Made by a program: the position numbers and the translations under genes
Part shown: one piece after another, positions 9,141 through 17,283 of the stretch
Numbering within the stretch: position 1 is the stretch's first letter
Layout of the letters: each line of letters opens with the position of its first letter
Assembly: GCA_026005135.1 (NCBI GenBank)
Contig: BPKM01000006.1
Location: forward strand, 1-64,000
Direction: 5' to 3'
DNA: 64,000 nucleotides
Origin: Leptospiraceae bacterium
GTDB taxonomy: Bacteria; Spirochaetota; Leptospiria; Leptospirales; Leptonemataceae
Notes under the pieces: model-generated
The model's database searches: none
What the model was told of the DNA's origin: nothing
What the model saw: the letters and a program-made list of their open reading frames with translations, nothing else

Positions 9141-9643
9141 TCTTTATCCAACCATAAGATGGCATCGAATTATGAATTACGTGAACTGCATCTACAAAAT
9201 ATATCTGGTCCTCTTCTGATTTAGAAGCTTTTAAAAACTTATATTTTTCCATAAATCTCTCTTGTTTTTCTTTATCTGCTTTGGCTGGTATCTGTTTTGT
9301 CTTTTTATAAACATAACCCATTTTATGTAAAAGTTTCCTTACACCCTCTAAACTATAATATATTCCAAATCGCTTTTTAATATATTCTCTTATTTCTTTG
9401 ATAGTTGTATATACTTTCTGACTTAAATGCTCGTCTAATTCTTGAATTTGTTCTTCATTTAAAAAAGGTATTTTCCCTTGATAGTTATCTTCTATGAGAC
9501 CTTCTATCCCTTTTTCTCTATAACGCTTTATATAATTTCTTATTGTAGTTTCATCTAACAATAATATATGAGCAACTTGCTCGTAAGTATATCCATCATT
9601 GAGTAGTAATATTGCTTTTAATCTATCTGCTATCTTTTTATTT
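9141..9643 (-). mobile_element. IS630-family transposase fragment, truncated at both ends
   Basis: Comparison with the uninterrupted copy at 16050/16051 shows that exactly 503 bp are inserted. The minus strand encodes the N-terminal half of an IS630-type transposase: the helix-turn-helix stretch IADRLKAILLLNDGYTYEQV, then TTIRNYIKRYREKGIEGL, a second winged-helix (TTIKEIREYIKKRFGIYYS, GVRKLLHKMGYVYKKTK), and the start of the DDE core, IYFVDAVHVIHN, ending around YGWIK. There is no start codon upstream within the insert and no second or third catalytic acid. No terminal inverted repeat or clear TA duplication is visible. It is therefore a dead internal fragment, not a complete IS. Confidence 0.8.
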
Positions 9644-10149
9644 TTAATAAAAATAAAAATTTAGAAAAATTTAGAGAAATGGAAGATGAGTTAAAAAATT
9701 CGAAATTAAAGAAGGAGCATGATGACAAAAATGAAATGCAAATTATAAGTAAGTATATTTCAATACAAGATAAGAAACTAGTCTTAGAACTTGTGCAGGA
9801 AGAATACAACCTTTTTTTAAAGGATAGTGAAAAGTATCAATTAGAAAATTCATTACATGATAATAATAAATTTGTTGAAATTTATAATAATATTACTAAA
9901 AATAAATCTATAGTAAAAATGTTAGAACGATCCAATTGTAGACCCTCTTATTTATTATGTAGAACTTTTAGTTGCGGTGATATTTATGTTGGAACACAAT
10001 TTTGGCCTGCTGCATTTGCTTGTGCCTGGTTGGGATTCTGGTGTGGCGGAGGATATTTAAAATATCATTACTATTGTCCAGATATTAATGTACCAATCAG
10101 TTGGAGCTGGGATTTTTAGTAAAATAGTTTAGAATTTAGGAGGCAAATT

Positions 10150-10872
10150 ATGTTAAAAAAAATATCCATAATTTTTATTTTTTTATTTTTATTCAATACA
10201 CTTTATTCAGAAACAAGTTCTTATTATATTCAAGGTATTGGATACGGTAGATTTGGATATATTGCTTTGGGTAAAGAGCAAAATAATTTTATATTTGAAG
10301 CCTCTGTGGATATTTATAAAGATACATCAGAATTTAATAGTGATCTTAGTTATATTAGTTATACTAAAAATGGTTGTATATCTTCGTTATGTTTTTATAC
10401 AAATAAAATTTCTCCCTTAGGATTTATAGGTATAGGTTATTATCTTAATTCTTATTTTTATATTAAAGGGCAGATAGGATATGGAAGATTCTATCAATAT
10501 GAATATATTAATTTTTTAAGAGAAGAAAGAAATATTATACAATCAAATATTTTAAATAATATTTTAGACTATCCAAGTTATAATGTTGAGTTTAAATCTG
10601 ATTTTATTTCTGGGATAGGAGTAGGGTTGAAATATAATATTTATAAAAATAAAGTTTATATAGGGTTGGAATATAGTTTAAATTCTTATATCAATTCTTC
10701 AACAGAAATCAAATTAAATTTAATTGATTCTTATTTATTAGAACCTTCTCTGAATTTAGAAAAGATTATTTTAACAAAATTTCAAATAGAAAATAATTTA
10801 GTGCATAATAAGAAAATGTTTTATCCAAGAGGATTTCATCTATTACGTTTCTTTGTGGGATATAGATTCTAA
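10150..10872 (+). CDS. Exported beta-barrel-like protein (intact copy of the duplicated pair)
   Basis: This 240-residue protein has a signal peptide (LKKISIIFIFLFLFNTLYS, cleavage before ETSS). The remainder alternates hydrophobic and polar residues, is rich in Tyr, Phe, Gly and Asn, and ends in VGYRF with a terminal Phe, as outer-membrane barrels do. The Shine-Dalgarno is TAGGAGG 8 bp upstream. It directly follows the lipoprotein gene and precedes the small Cys-rich gene. The other copy (16557-17271) is frameshifted, so this may be the only working version. There is no recognised domain and the function is unknown. Confidence 0.65.
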   Translation: MLKKISIIFIFLFLFNTLYSETSSYYIQGIGYGRFGYIALGKEQNNFIFEASVDIYKDTSEFNSDLSYISYTKNGCISSLCFYTNKISPLGFIGIGYYLNSYFYIKGQIGYGRFYQYEYINFLREERNIIQSNILNNILDYPSYNVEFKSDFISGIGVGLKYNIYKNKVYIGLEYSLNSYINSSTEIKLNLIDSYLLEPSLNLEKIILTKFQIENNLVHNKKMFYPRGFHLLRFFVGYRF

Positions 10873-10884
10873 AAAGATTTTTCT

Positions 10885-11187
10885 ATGGAATTAAAATTAA
10901 AAGCGAAGGCAGAAGAACAGGAAAATAATGAAGTAGGTATAGCAGAAAGCCCAAAATCAAAATTCTTTACAACACGAGGATGTGGGGATAAATTTTGGGA
11001 GTGCATTATTAAGGAAACGTTTGCTTATAAATTATGGACTGGGAAGTATTGTTTCCCCTATTTTTATAGAGATAATAATATTTGGTATTGTCATAGAAAA
11101 TATTTGAAAAAGGGATGCAGACAAAGAAATATATGCGAATGGGAAATTTGTGATGAAAGAGAAAAAATTTTATTTCTATACCAATAA
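10885..11187 (+). CDS. Small Cys-rich protein with conserved leader, variant 1
   Basis: This 100-residue protein starts MELKLKAKAEEQENNEVGIA and continues to SKFFTTRG. That stretch is nearly identical to the protein at 17284. After TTRG the sequence diverges sharply into a Cys/Trp/Tyr-rich portion with motifs CGDKFWEC, YCFPYFY, WYCHRKYLKKGC and WEICD. There is no signal peptide at the N-terminus and no clear Shine-Dalgarno; the ATG is 12 bp after the previous stop, so translation may be coupled. Conserved leader plus variable Cys-rich tail is the layout of a peptide-natural-product precursor or a diversifying toxin-like protein, but no known leader family is recognised. Confidence 0.6.
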   Translation: MELKLKAKAEEQENNEVGIAESPKSKFFTTRGCGDKFWECIIKETFAYKLWTGKYCFPYFYRDNNIWYCHRKYLKKGCRQRNICEWEICDEREKILFLYQ

Positions 11188-11210
11188 TATAATTAAGTTG
11201 GGAGGATAAT

Positions 11211-11978
11211 ATGGTAAAATATATAAAAATTATATTAAGTGTTGGTTGTTATTTGATATTGTTAAGTAATAGTATTATAGCAAAAGAAAAATCTAAATAT
11301 AATCTTATTTTATATCCATTAAATGGAATAGGTATAGAAATGGAAAATGATAAATTTACTTTTGGTGTTGGGATATTAAAGCCCAGTGATATATTATATA
11401 AAAATGATCCATATAAAGATCAATATAAAGGAAAATCTTTATATCAAGAATTAGAAATTATATCGCCCTATATAACTATTAAAGAAGATAATTTAAAATT
11501 TCTTCAACCTGATTTTTTATTTTATTTTGAATATTATTTTTTCAAATCTTTATATATAAATATAATGATTAATCGCTTTTCTTCTTCTATTCGTAGTATA
11601 AAAGAATATCCCTTTAGAAATGAAAACTATTTTCAAAATTTTTATATGAATTTTCAAGAATTAGATTTATTATATTTAGAATCATCTTATAAATTGTTTT
11701 ATTCTCCTGCTTATTTTTTTAGTACAGGAATAGGCTATAAATATAGATTTTATAATAAATATTTTATTAAAATTTCTTATGGTCTTATATTTGAGAAATT
11801 GAATAAAAATCCAGATTTCATTTATTTTAGTGATTTATTCGATTATTATTATTTTAGAGATTTTTATACTTATAATCTCTCTGAATTATATATAAATAAA
11901 ATTATTCGAGAAAGAGATTATAAAAGGTTTGATTTACCATATCAAATACAGATTGCTATGGGAGTATTCTTGTTTTAA
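11211..11978 (+). CDS. Exported beta-barrel-like protein, type A, paralogue 1
   Basis: This 255-residue protein has a hydrophobic signal segment (IKIILSVGCYLILLSNSIIA, then KEKSK). It is Tyr/Phe-rich with alternating strands and ends GVFLF. It resembles the gene at 12795 (shared N-terminal GIGIE/GLE strand, PSDI, Y.D.Y.G), and all four genes from 11211 to 14310 share a C-terminal block of the type PDxIYFxxxxxYYFxDxY followed by an E/ERxLxxxxR segment. The Shine-Dalgarno is GGGAGG. It is probably an outer-membrane or surface protein; no known family is recognised. Confidence 0.6.
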   Translation: MVKYIKIILSVGCYLILLSNSIIAKEKSKYNLILYPLNGIGIEMENDKFTFGVGILKPSDILYKNDPYKDQYKGKSLYQELEIISPYITIKEDNLKFLQPDFLFYFEYYFFKSLYINIMINRFSSSIRSIKEYPFRNENYFQNFYMNFQELDLLYLESSYKLFYSPAYFFSTGIGYKYRFYNKYFIKISYGLIFEKLNKNPDFIYFSDLFDYYYFRDFYTYNLSELYINKIIRERDYKRFDLPYQIQIAMGVFLF

Positions 11979-11994
11979 CAAAGGGAGGTAAAAG

Positions 11995-12753
11995 ATGAAG
12001 AAAATTATATTACTTCTATTATGTTTTTTACCTTTAGGATATATTTTGGGTGATGTTCATAATTTTTATATTACAAAACAAGCATTATTGAATTGGGGCA
12101 TTGGGTATGAATATGATTATAATAATCGCTTTACTTTTGGGATTAATTTATGGTATCCTAAGGATATGGATATAAGCCCAAAAACGGGTTTTCAATTTTA
12201 TCAAATCTTTTATAGTAATTTTAATGCTTCTGATGTTTTAATCTATCAAAAAGTAGAAACATCTAAATTTATTTCTCCTGATATTCGATTTCAAATGAAA
12301 ATAAATTTTTATTATTTTAATAATAATTCTTATTTATATTCGGGTATATATTATCAGTATTATTCTCAGTTAGAAAAAGGAATAGATCAGATTCCTCTTG
12401 TTTTTAATAGTTTAAATAATCAATCAAACTCAATAACTATTCCTCCAATGTCTTATACACTGATTTATAATAATACCCAGGAATATGGATTGTTATTAGG
12501 TTATTATAAAAAGTTTAATAATAAAATGTTTTTTAGTATATATATGGATTATTTTTACGAAAGATTAAATATTTATCCAGATAGAGTAATTTATTTTCCA
12601 AAAAAAGATAATTATTTATATAATTCTAAATTTTTTATTTATAATTCAGAACATTTTTACTCGCAAAGTATTTTATTAAAAAATATAAAACGATTTAATA
12701 TAGAACGAAATGGTACAAATGGATTGGGTATATTATTTGGAATATCAATATAA
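11995..12753 (+). CDS. Exported beta-barrel-like protein, type B, paralogue 1
   Basis: This 252-residue protein has a signal peptide (KKIILLLLCFLPLGYILGDV). The first mature strand is NWGIGYEYDYNNRFTFGINL, matched by GIGLEYRF in the type B paralogue at 13567. The two share the spacing of the YQKVETSKF/YRQIEDTKF motif and the block YPDRVIYFPKK/SPDKIIYFSDK. The composition is Tyr/Asn/Phe-rich and the end is LFGISI. The Shine-Dalgarno AGGGAGG is 17 bp after the preceding stop, so it is operonic. Function is unknown; an outer-membrane barrel is inferred. Confidence 0.6.
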   Translation: MKKIILLLLCFLPLGYILGDVHNFYITKQALLNWGIGYEYDYNNRFTFGINLWYPKDMDISPKTGFQFYQIFYSNFNASDVLIYQKVETSKFISPDIRFQMKINFYYFNNNSYLYSGIYYQYYSQLEKGIDQIPLVFNSLNNQSNSITIPPMSYTLIYNNTQEYGLLLGYYKKFNNKMFFSIYMDYFYERLNIYPDRVIYFPKKDNYLYNSKFFIYNSEHFYSQSILLKNIKRFNIERNGTNGLGILFGISI

Positions 12754-12794
12754 AGATAAATAATTATTATAAATAAATTTAAAGGGTATGATAT

Positions 12795-13565
12795 ATGAAG
12801 AAAACAATCATAAAAATATATCTTATCTTTTTATTATTATTTCATATATGTTTTTTATATTCTAACGATTTAAAAAATTATAGATGGAATATAACCATTC
12901 CTCTTTTTTCTGGTATAGGATTGGAATATCAGGTTTCCAGAAATAGATTTGGTTTAATGATAGAGACACCTTCTGATATATGGTTTATTAATTCCTATTA
13001 TGATAGTTATGTTGGAATGGATAAAACGAAGAAATTAATAAAACAATTTTCCGCTAACTGGATTAATTATAATAATACAATTACTTTTTATGAACCAGAT
13101 ATATCGCTTTATTGGGAAAGATATTTTAATGATAATATTTTTGGAGAATTACGATTAGAACGATATTCATCTGCAAAATGGAAAATTCAAGAAAATCCAT
13201 TAAATATTCCAAAAGTTCAGAGAGAAGATTTTTTGTTATTTGATCAGATTTATAAAGAATTTTCTTATGAACTTAATTATCCAGCTTATTATAGGGCTGG
13301 AATTTCTTTCGGATATAATAAAAATTTCTGGGAAAGATATTTTTTTAAGATATCTCTTGGATTATCTTTAATCGAAAGTACAAGAGAATTCAATAAGGTG
13401 ATTTATTTTCCAGAACCTATATTTTATTCTTATTTTAACGATATTTATAATTATGAATTAATGGATTTTTATATTAATGAAAGACAATTAAAAAATGATT
13501 TAAAAAGAATTAAAATACCATATAATATTATGATTAAAATTTTGGTAGGTTATAAATTGTTTTAA
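12795..13565 (+). CDS. Exported beta-barrel-like protein, type A, paralogue 2
   Basis: This 256-residue protein is a paralogue of the gene at 11211. It has a signal segment IYLIFLLLFHICFLYS, then SGIGLEYQVSRNRFG, TPSDIWF, and the shared C-terminal block FNKVIYFPEPIF with YFNDIYNYELMDFYINERQL. It ends VGYKLF. The Shine-Dalgarno is AAAGGG. Repeated aromatic-rich strands suggest an outer-membrane barrel. Together with the next gene it looks like a second copy of an A-B gene pair. Confidence 0.6.
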   Translation: MKKTIIKIYLIFLLLFHICFLYSNDLKNYRWNITIPLFSGIGLEYQVSRNRFGLMIETPSDIWFINSYYDSYVGMDKTKKLIKQFSANWINYNNTITFYEPDISLYWERYFNDNIFGELRLERYSSAKWKIQENPLNIPKVQREDFLLFDQIYKEFSYELNYPAYYRAGISFGYNKNFWERYFFKISLGLSLIESTREFNKVIYFPEPIFYSYFNDIYNYELMDFYINERQLKNDLKRIKIPYNIMIKILVGYKLF

Positions 13566-13566
13566 T

Positions 13567-14310
13567 ATGTTAAATTTTATTTTATTAGGTATAAATATTT
13601 TTTTACCTATCATAAAAACAGATTTTTCTTATAATATAAATTTTCTTATTTCTTATAATGGTATTGGACTGGAATATCGTTTTCATCCTCATTTAAAAGT
13701 AGGTGGTTTATTACAATATCCAGAAGAATCAAATTTTTATAATGATATAAAAAGTACAATTTTATTTTCTACACAGAATTATAATTATAATATAGTAGGA
13801 TATAGACAAATAGAAGATACAAAATTTTATCAAGCAGATACTTTTTTATATGTGAATTTATATCCCTGGAAAGAATATGGTTTTTATGTGAATTTATTTT
13901 ATCATTATTTTTCTGGCTTTAGTAAAGAGATTAGTTCTATACCCTTATCTGATAATAGAAATTTAAAATATATTGAGATGCAGAATTATTCTTTTAGTAA
14001 TTTTATTCCCTTTATTTCTTATAAGTTATATAATAAACCATCAAATCATGGAGGATTTGCCATAGGTTATGAATACTGGCTTAATAAAAGAATGTTTATC
14101 AACTTAATGTATGGTTATTATGTTGATTCTTTAAAAGATTCTCCAGATAAAATTATATATTTTTCTGATAAAACGAAGTGGTTTTTTTATAAAGATCAAC
14201 AATATCGAATAGAAGATTTTATTTTACAGGAAAGAGAACTAATGAATATAAATAATAATAATCGTTTTCGCTTTTATTTATATTTTATAATAGGAGTAAA
14301 AATAAGATAA
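13567..14310 (+). CDS. Exported beta-barrel-like protein, type B, paralogue 2
   Basis: This 247-residue protein is a paralogue of the gene at 11995. Its N-terminal hydrophobic stretch (NFILLGINIFLPIIK) is short for a signal peptide. The body has YNGIGLEYRFHPHLKVG, YRQIEDTKFYQADTF, GFAIGYEYWLNKRMFINLMY and SPDKIIYFSDK, and ends IIGVKIR. The ATG lies 1 bp after the previous stop with no separate Shine-Dalgarno, so it probably depends on translational coupling. The function is unknown. Confidence 0.58.
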   Translation: MLNFILLGINIFLPIIKTDFSYNINFLISYNGIGLEYRFHPHLKVGGLLQYPEESNFYNDIKSTILFSTQNYNYNIVGYRQIEDTKFYQADTFLYVNLYPWKEYGFYVNLFYHYFSGFSKEISSIPLSDNRNLKYIEMQNYSFSNFIPFISYKLYNKPSNHGGFAIGYEYWLNKRMFINLMYGYYVDSLKDSPDKIIYFSDKTKWFFYKDQQYRIEDFILQERELMNINNNNRFRFYLYFIIGVKIR

Positions 14311-14319
14311 GGAGGCAGT

Positions 14320-14808
14320 ATGAAAAAAATTATAATAATTCTTATATTTTTTTTATCCTGTACCTATGATTTTAATAATGAGACAGAATTGGATAAATTT
14401 ATAAGCGAAAATGTATTTGAATTAATGCCTGTAATCCATATGAATTTTCTAACTTCGTGTTATTATCCTGTTCAAAAAATCTGTTTATCAATAGAAGCAT
14501 TAAAAAAACAAACATTTACAACTACTCAAAAACAACAACTATGTAATCAGATGGATACAGTTTTAGCACAAGGTGGAGAGAGTGGTGAACAAAAAGATCT
14601 GTATTGCGGTCAAATAACATCAAAAATATATAGCCAGGGTTGTAGTATAAATTTTTCCTTTGATTCTATTGCAAAGATTTATAGTTTATATTTTTATTCA
14701 GATTCTACTCCTCAGAAAACATTACAACAATATTGTGAAGGTATTAGAAGTACTATTGCGAATCAATATAATTTGGAACCAGAAATGTTTTATATATATT
14801 ATTTTTAA
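14320..14808 (+). CDS. Small lipoprotein with several cysteines
   Basis: This 162-residue protein has a clear lipoprotein signal: KKIIIILIFFLSC, with Cys15 as the lipidated residue. The mature part has seven further Cys (SCYY, KICLS, QLCNQ, YCGQ, QGCS, YCEG) and is predicted helical and soluble, so it probably carries disulfides in the periplasm or on the surface. The Shine-Dalgarno is AAGGAGG. It sits between two barrel-like genes of the same operon. It may be distantly related to Cys-containing leptospiral lipoproteins, but this is from memory and unverified. Confidence 0.65.
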   Translation: MKKIIIILIFFLSCTYDFNNETELDKFISENVFELMPVIHMNFLTSCYYPVQKICLSIEALKKQTFTTTQKQQLCNQMDTVLAQGGESGEQKDLYCGQITSKIYSQGCSINFSFDSIAKIYSLYFYSDSTPQKTLQQYCEGIRSTIANQYNLEPEMFYIYYF

Positions 14809-14834
14809 TCACTTACAGGTGGAGGCAAAAAAAA

Positions 14835-15602
14835 ATGAAAGTACTGAGATTAATTTTCTTTTATTTTATTATGTTTTCTATCTCATTAAATGCTTATGAT
14901 TTTATTCTAAAAGGATTATATATTAAAAATAATTTATTTATGAAAACTGGCATTTCATTAAATGATAAATTTAATATTTATTATGGTATTGATAAAAACA
15001 ATCAAAAAGAAGATAAAATTAATGCTTCGTATAATATACAATATGATTATTATGGTGAAAATTTTATCGATTCAATAGAAGGTATTGATATAGGATATTT
15101 AATCTTAAAGCAAAAAAAAGAAATCAATCCTATGCAATTTATTAATCTTGAATATCGATTTATTACGTTTATGAAAAGTATCAATTTCTATGGGAATTTA
15201 TATTTTATAAGAAGCGAAGATAAAGTAATATCAAATAGACATATTTTTTTTAGATTATCAAATATCTCGAATTTAGATTTTTATTCTTATAAAATATATT
15301 ATTATCCTGTCTATACTCTCGGAATTGGCTTTGGTAGTGATTATCAATTTGCAAATAAATATTTTATAGGAGCAGAATTTTTTTATTATAAATTGCCTAA
15401 AATAGAATATCGTTTTGATATTTTTGTAGATAAAATGGATTATTTTTATTATAAAGAATTATATAATAAAATATTTACTTCCTTAAGTTATGATTATGAT
15501 GTTGCTATGATTACTCTTTTAAATAATATGAATTTTTTTAATGAATTTAAAAAGGAAGAACAATATTTAAAATTACGATTGTATATAGGAATAAAATTTT
15601 AA
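14835..15602 (+). CDS. Exported beta-barrel-like protein
   Basis: This 255-residue protein has a signal segment (LRLIFFYFIMFSISLNAYD). The mature part is Tyr/Phe/Lys-rich with strand-like alternation (YSTL-like repeats such as YYYPVYTLGIGFGSDYQF, KYFIGAEFFYYKLP) and ends LYIGIKF with a terminal Phe. The GIGFGSDY segment parallels GIGYKYRF in the type A proteins, so it is a more distant member of the same paralogous set. The Shine-Dalgarno is GGTGGAGG, 10 bp upstream. It is the last gene before the second operator; no terminator hairpin is obvious in the following 60 bp. Confidence 0.58.
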   Translation: MKVLRLIFFYFIMFSISLNAYDFILKGLYIKNNLFMKTGISLNDKFNIYYGIDKNNQKEDKINASYNIQYDYYGENFIDSIEGIDIGYLILKQKKEINPMQFINLEYRFITFMKSINFYGNLYFIRSEDKVISNRHIFFRLSNISNLDFYSYKIYYYPVYTLGIGFGSDYQFANKYFIGAEFFYYKLPKIEYRFDIFVDKMDYFYYKELYNKIFTSLSYDYDVAMITLLNNMNFFNEFKKEEQYLKLRLYIGIKF

Positions 15603-15671
15603 ATTTTATTTAAACTAAAACTGTATACAAATAGATAAACTCAAAAATATTATAATTTATTTATATAAATA

Positions 15672-15720
15672 TTATCCCAAAAAGGACAAAATGATACCTT
15701 TTTTGTCCAATAATGGACAA
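15672..15720. promoter_or_regulatory. Tandem-palindrome operator, site B
   Basis: TTATCC-N6-GGACAA (15672-15689) and TTGTCC-N6-GGACAA (15703-15720) have centres 31 bp apart, about 112 bp before the ATG at 15824. As part of the duplication this copy is not independent of site A, but sites C and D are. Confidence 0.8.
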
Positions 15721-15823
15721 TTTTAAAAAATTTTTTTATAAACAAAGAAAAAAATATTGTCAGAATTTATATTATATAAAAATTATAAATAAACAATAAA
15801 ATAATACATAAAGGAGGATAGAA

Positions 15824-16526
15824 ATGAAGATACAAAACCTAAAAAATAAAATAAAACAATTCAATTCAATTCAATTCAATTCATAAAAAGATTGGCTTTT
15901 CGTTTGGAACCATAATAGGATTATCGATTATTCTATATTGTGGTTTGGGATGTATGGAAAATAAGCATAAAAAAAATGATTATGATTTCTATATATTAAC
16001 ATTATTAAATAGAGAAAATTCTTCTACAAAAATGGCAACTAGTGATGATATTAATAAAAATAAAAATTTAGAAAAATTTAGAGAAATGGAAGATGAGTTA
16101 AAAAATTCGAAATTAAAGAAGGATCATGATGACAAAAATGAAATGCAAATTATAAGTAAGTATATTTCAATACAAGATAAGAAACTAGTCTTAGAACTTA
16201 TGCAGGAAGAATACAACCTTTTTTTAAAGGATAGTGAAAAGTATCAATTAGAAAATTCATTACATGATAATAATAAATTTGTTGAAATTTATAATAATAT
16301 TACTAAAAATAAATCTATAGTAAAAATGTTAGAACGATCCAATTGTAGACCCTCTTATTTATTATGTAGAACTTTTAGTTGCGGTGATATTTATGTTGGA
16401 ACACAATTTTGGCCTGCTGCATTTGCTTGTGCCTGGTTGGGATTCTGGTGTGGCGGAGGATATTTAAAATATCATTACTATTGTCCAGATATTAATGTAC
16501 CAATCAGTTGGAGCTGGGATTTTTAG
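15824..16526 (+). CDS. Cys/Trp-rich lipoprotein, copy 2, uninterrupted but out of frame at a (CAATT)5 tract
   Basis: The ATG at 15824 follows AAGGAGG and reads MKIQNLKNKIKQFNSIQFNS before a TAA. The body is open one frame over: KKIGFSFGTIIGLSIILY then CGLGC (signal peptide and lipobox), MENKHKKND, a charged helical stretch, and the Cys/Trp-rich tail ending PISWSWDF at 16526. No ATG or GTG in that frame precedes the signal peptide; a TTG (15945) is inside the lipobox. With one more CAATT unit the two parts join into a lipoprotein of about 235 residues. As given, the gene is in an OFF state. It may be phase-variable; decay is the alternative. Confidence 0.7.
15857..15881 (+). repeat. (CAATT)5 pentanucleotide tract, copy 2
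   Basis: Five exact CAATT units are followed by CA. The number of bases from ATG 15824 to the lipobox frame is 1 modulo 3. Adding one unit (+5) or removing two (-10) makes it 0, restoring the lipoprotein frame. Confidence 0.85.
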
Positions 16527-16556
16527 TAAAATAGTTTAGAATTTAGGAGGCAAATT

Positions 16557-17271
16557 ATGTTAAAAAAAATATCCATAATTTTTATTTTTTTATTTTTATT
16601 CAATACACTTTATTCAGAAACAAGTTCTTATTATATTCAAGGTATTGGATACGTAGATTTGGATATATTGCTTTGGGTAAAGAGCAAAATAATTTTATAT
16701 TTGAAGCGCTCTGTGGATATTTATAAAGATACATCAGAATTTAATAGTGATCTTAGATTATACTAAAAATGGTTGTATATCTTCGTTATGTTTTTATACA
16801 AATAAAATTTCTCCCTTAGGATTTATAGGTATAGGTTATTATCTTAATTCTTATTTTTATATTAAAGGGCAGATAGGATATGGAAGATTCTATCAATATG
16901 AATATATTAATTTTTTAAGAGAAGAAAGAAATATTATACAATCAAATATTTTAAATAATATTTTAGACTATCCAAGTTATAATGTTGAGTTTAAATCTGA
17001 TTTTATTTCTGGGATAGGAGTAGGGTTGAAATATAATATTTATAAAAATAAAGTTTATATAGGTTTGGAATATAGTTTAAATTCTTATATCAATTCTTCA
17101 ACAGAAATCAAATTAAATTTAATTGATTCTTATTTATTAGAACCTTCTCTGAATTTAGAAAAGATTATTTTAACAAAATTTCAAATAGAAAATAATTTAG
17201 TGCATAATAAGAAAATGTTTTATCCAAGAGGATTTCATCTATTACGTTTCTTTGTGGGATATAGATTCTAA
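16557..17271 (+). pseudogene. Barrel-like exported protein, copy 2, frameshifted
   Basis: This copy of the gene at 10150 starts the same way (signal peptide LKKISIIFIFLFLFNTLYS) but carries three indels. One G is lost near 16653 (ATACGGTAG becomes ATACGTAG), one base is gained near 16707 (GCCTC to GCGCTC), and 8 bp are lost near 16754. The net effect is loss of frame; the 3' part from about 16747 remains open and almost identical to copy 1 through VGYRF. It is judged a pseudogene because the lesions are multiple and not in homopolymers. Confidence 0.85.
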
Positions 17272-17283
17272 AAAGATTTTTCT

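Larger units (their letters stand above)
8914..10119 (+). pseudogene. Lipoprotein with Cys/Trp-rich C-terminus, copy 1, disrupted
   Basis: The gene starts at ATG 8914 behind AAGGAGG. It has two defects relative to an intact reading. First, the (CAATT)5 tract at 8947-8971 puts the ATG out of frame with the signal-peptide region, giving a stop (TAA) after about 20 codons. Second, a 503-bp insertion at 9141-9643 splits the body. The remaining 3' part (in frame from 9679) encodes a charged helical segment and then a C-terminus rich in Cys, Trp and Tyr, with CRTFSCG, WLGFWCGGGYLKYHYYC and the end PISWSWDF. The Cys-rich tail is nearly identical in copy 2. I do not recognise the family. Confidence 0.8.
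8754..10986 (+). repeat. Large direct duplication, copy 1
   Basis: The segment from TATAAATATTATCCC through the start of the small Cys-rich gene is nearly identical to 15664-17390. The copies share the operator pair, leader, lipoprotein gene, an outer-membrane-like gene and the first ~33 codons of the small gene. Copy 1 carries a 503-bp insertion (9141-9643) that copy 2 lacks. Only scattered substitutions separate the rest, so the duplication is recent. Identity ends abruptly just after the TTRG codons of the small gene. Confidence 0.95.
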
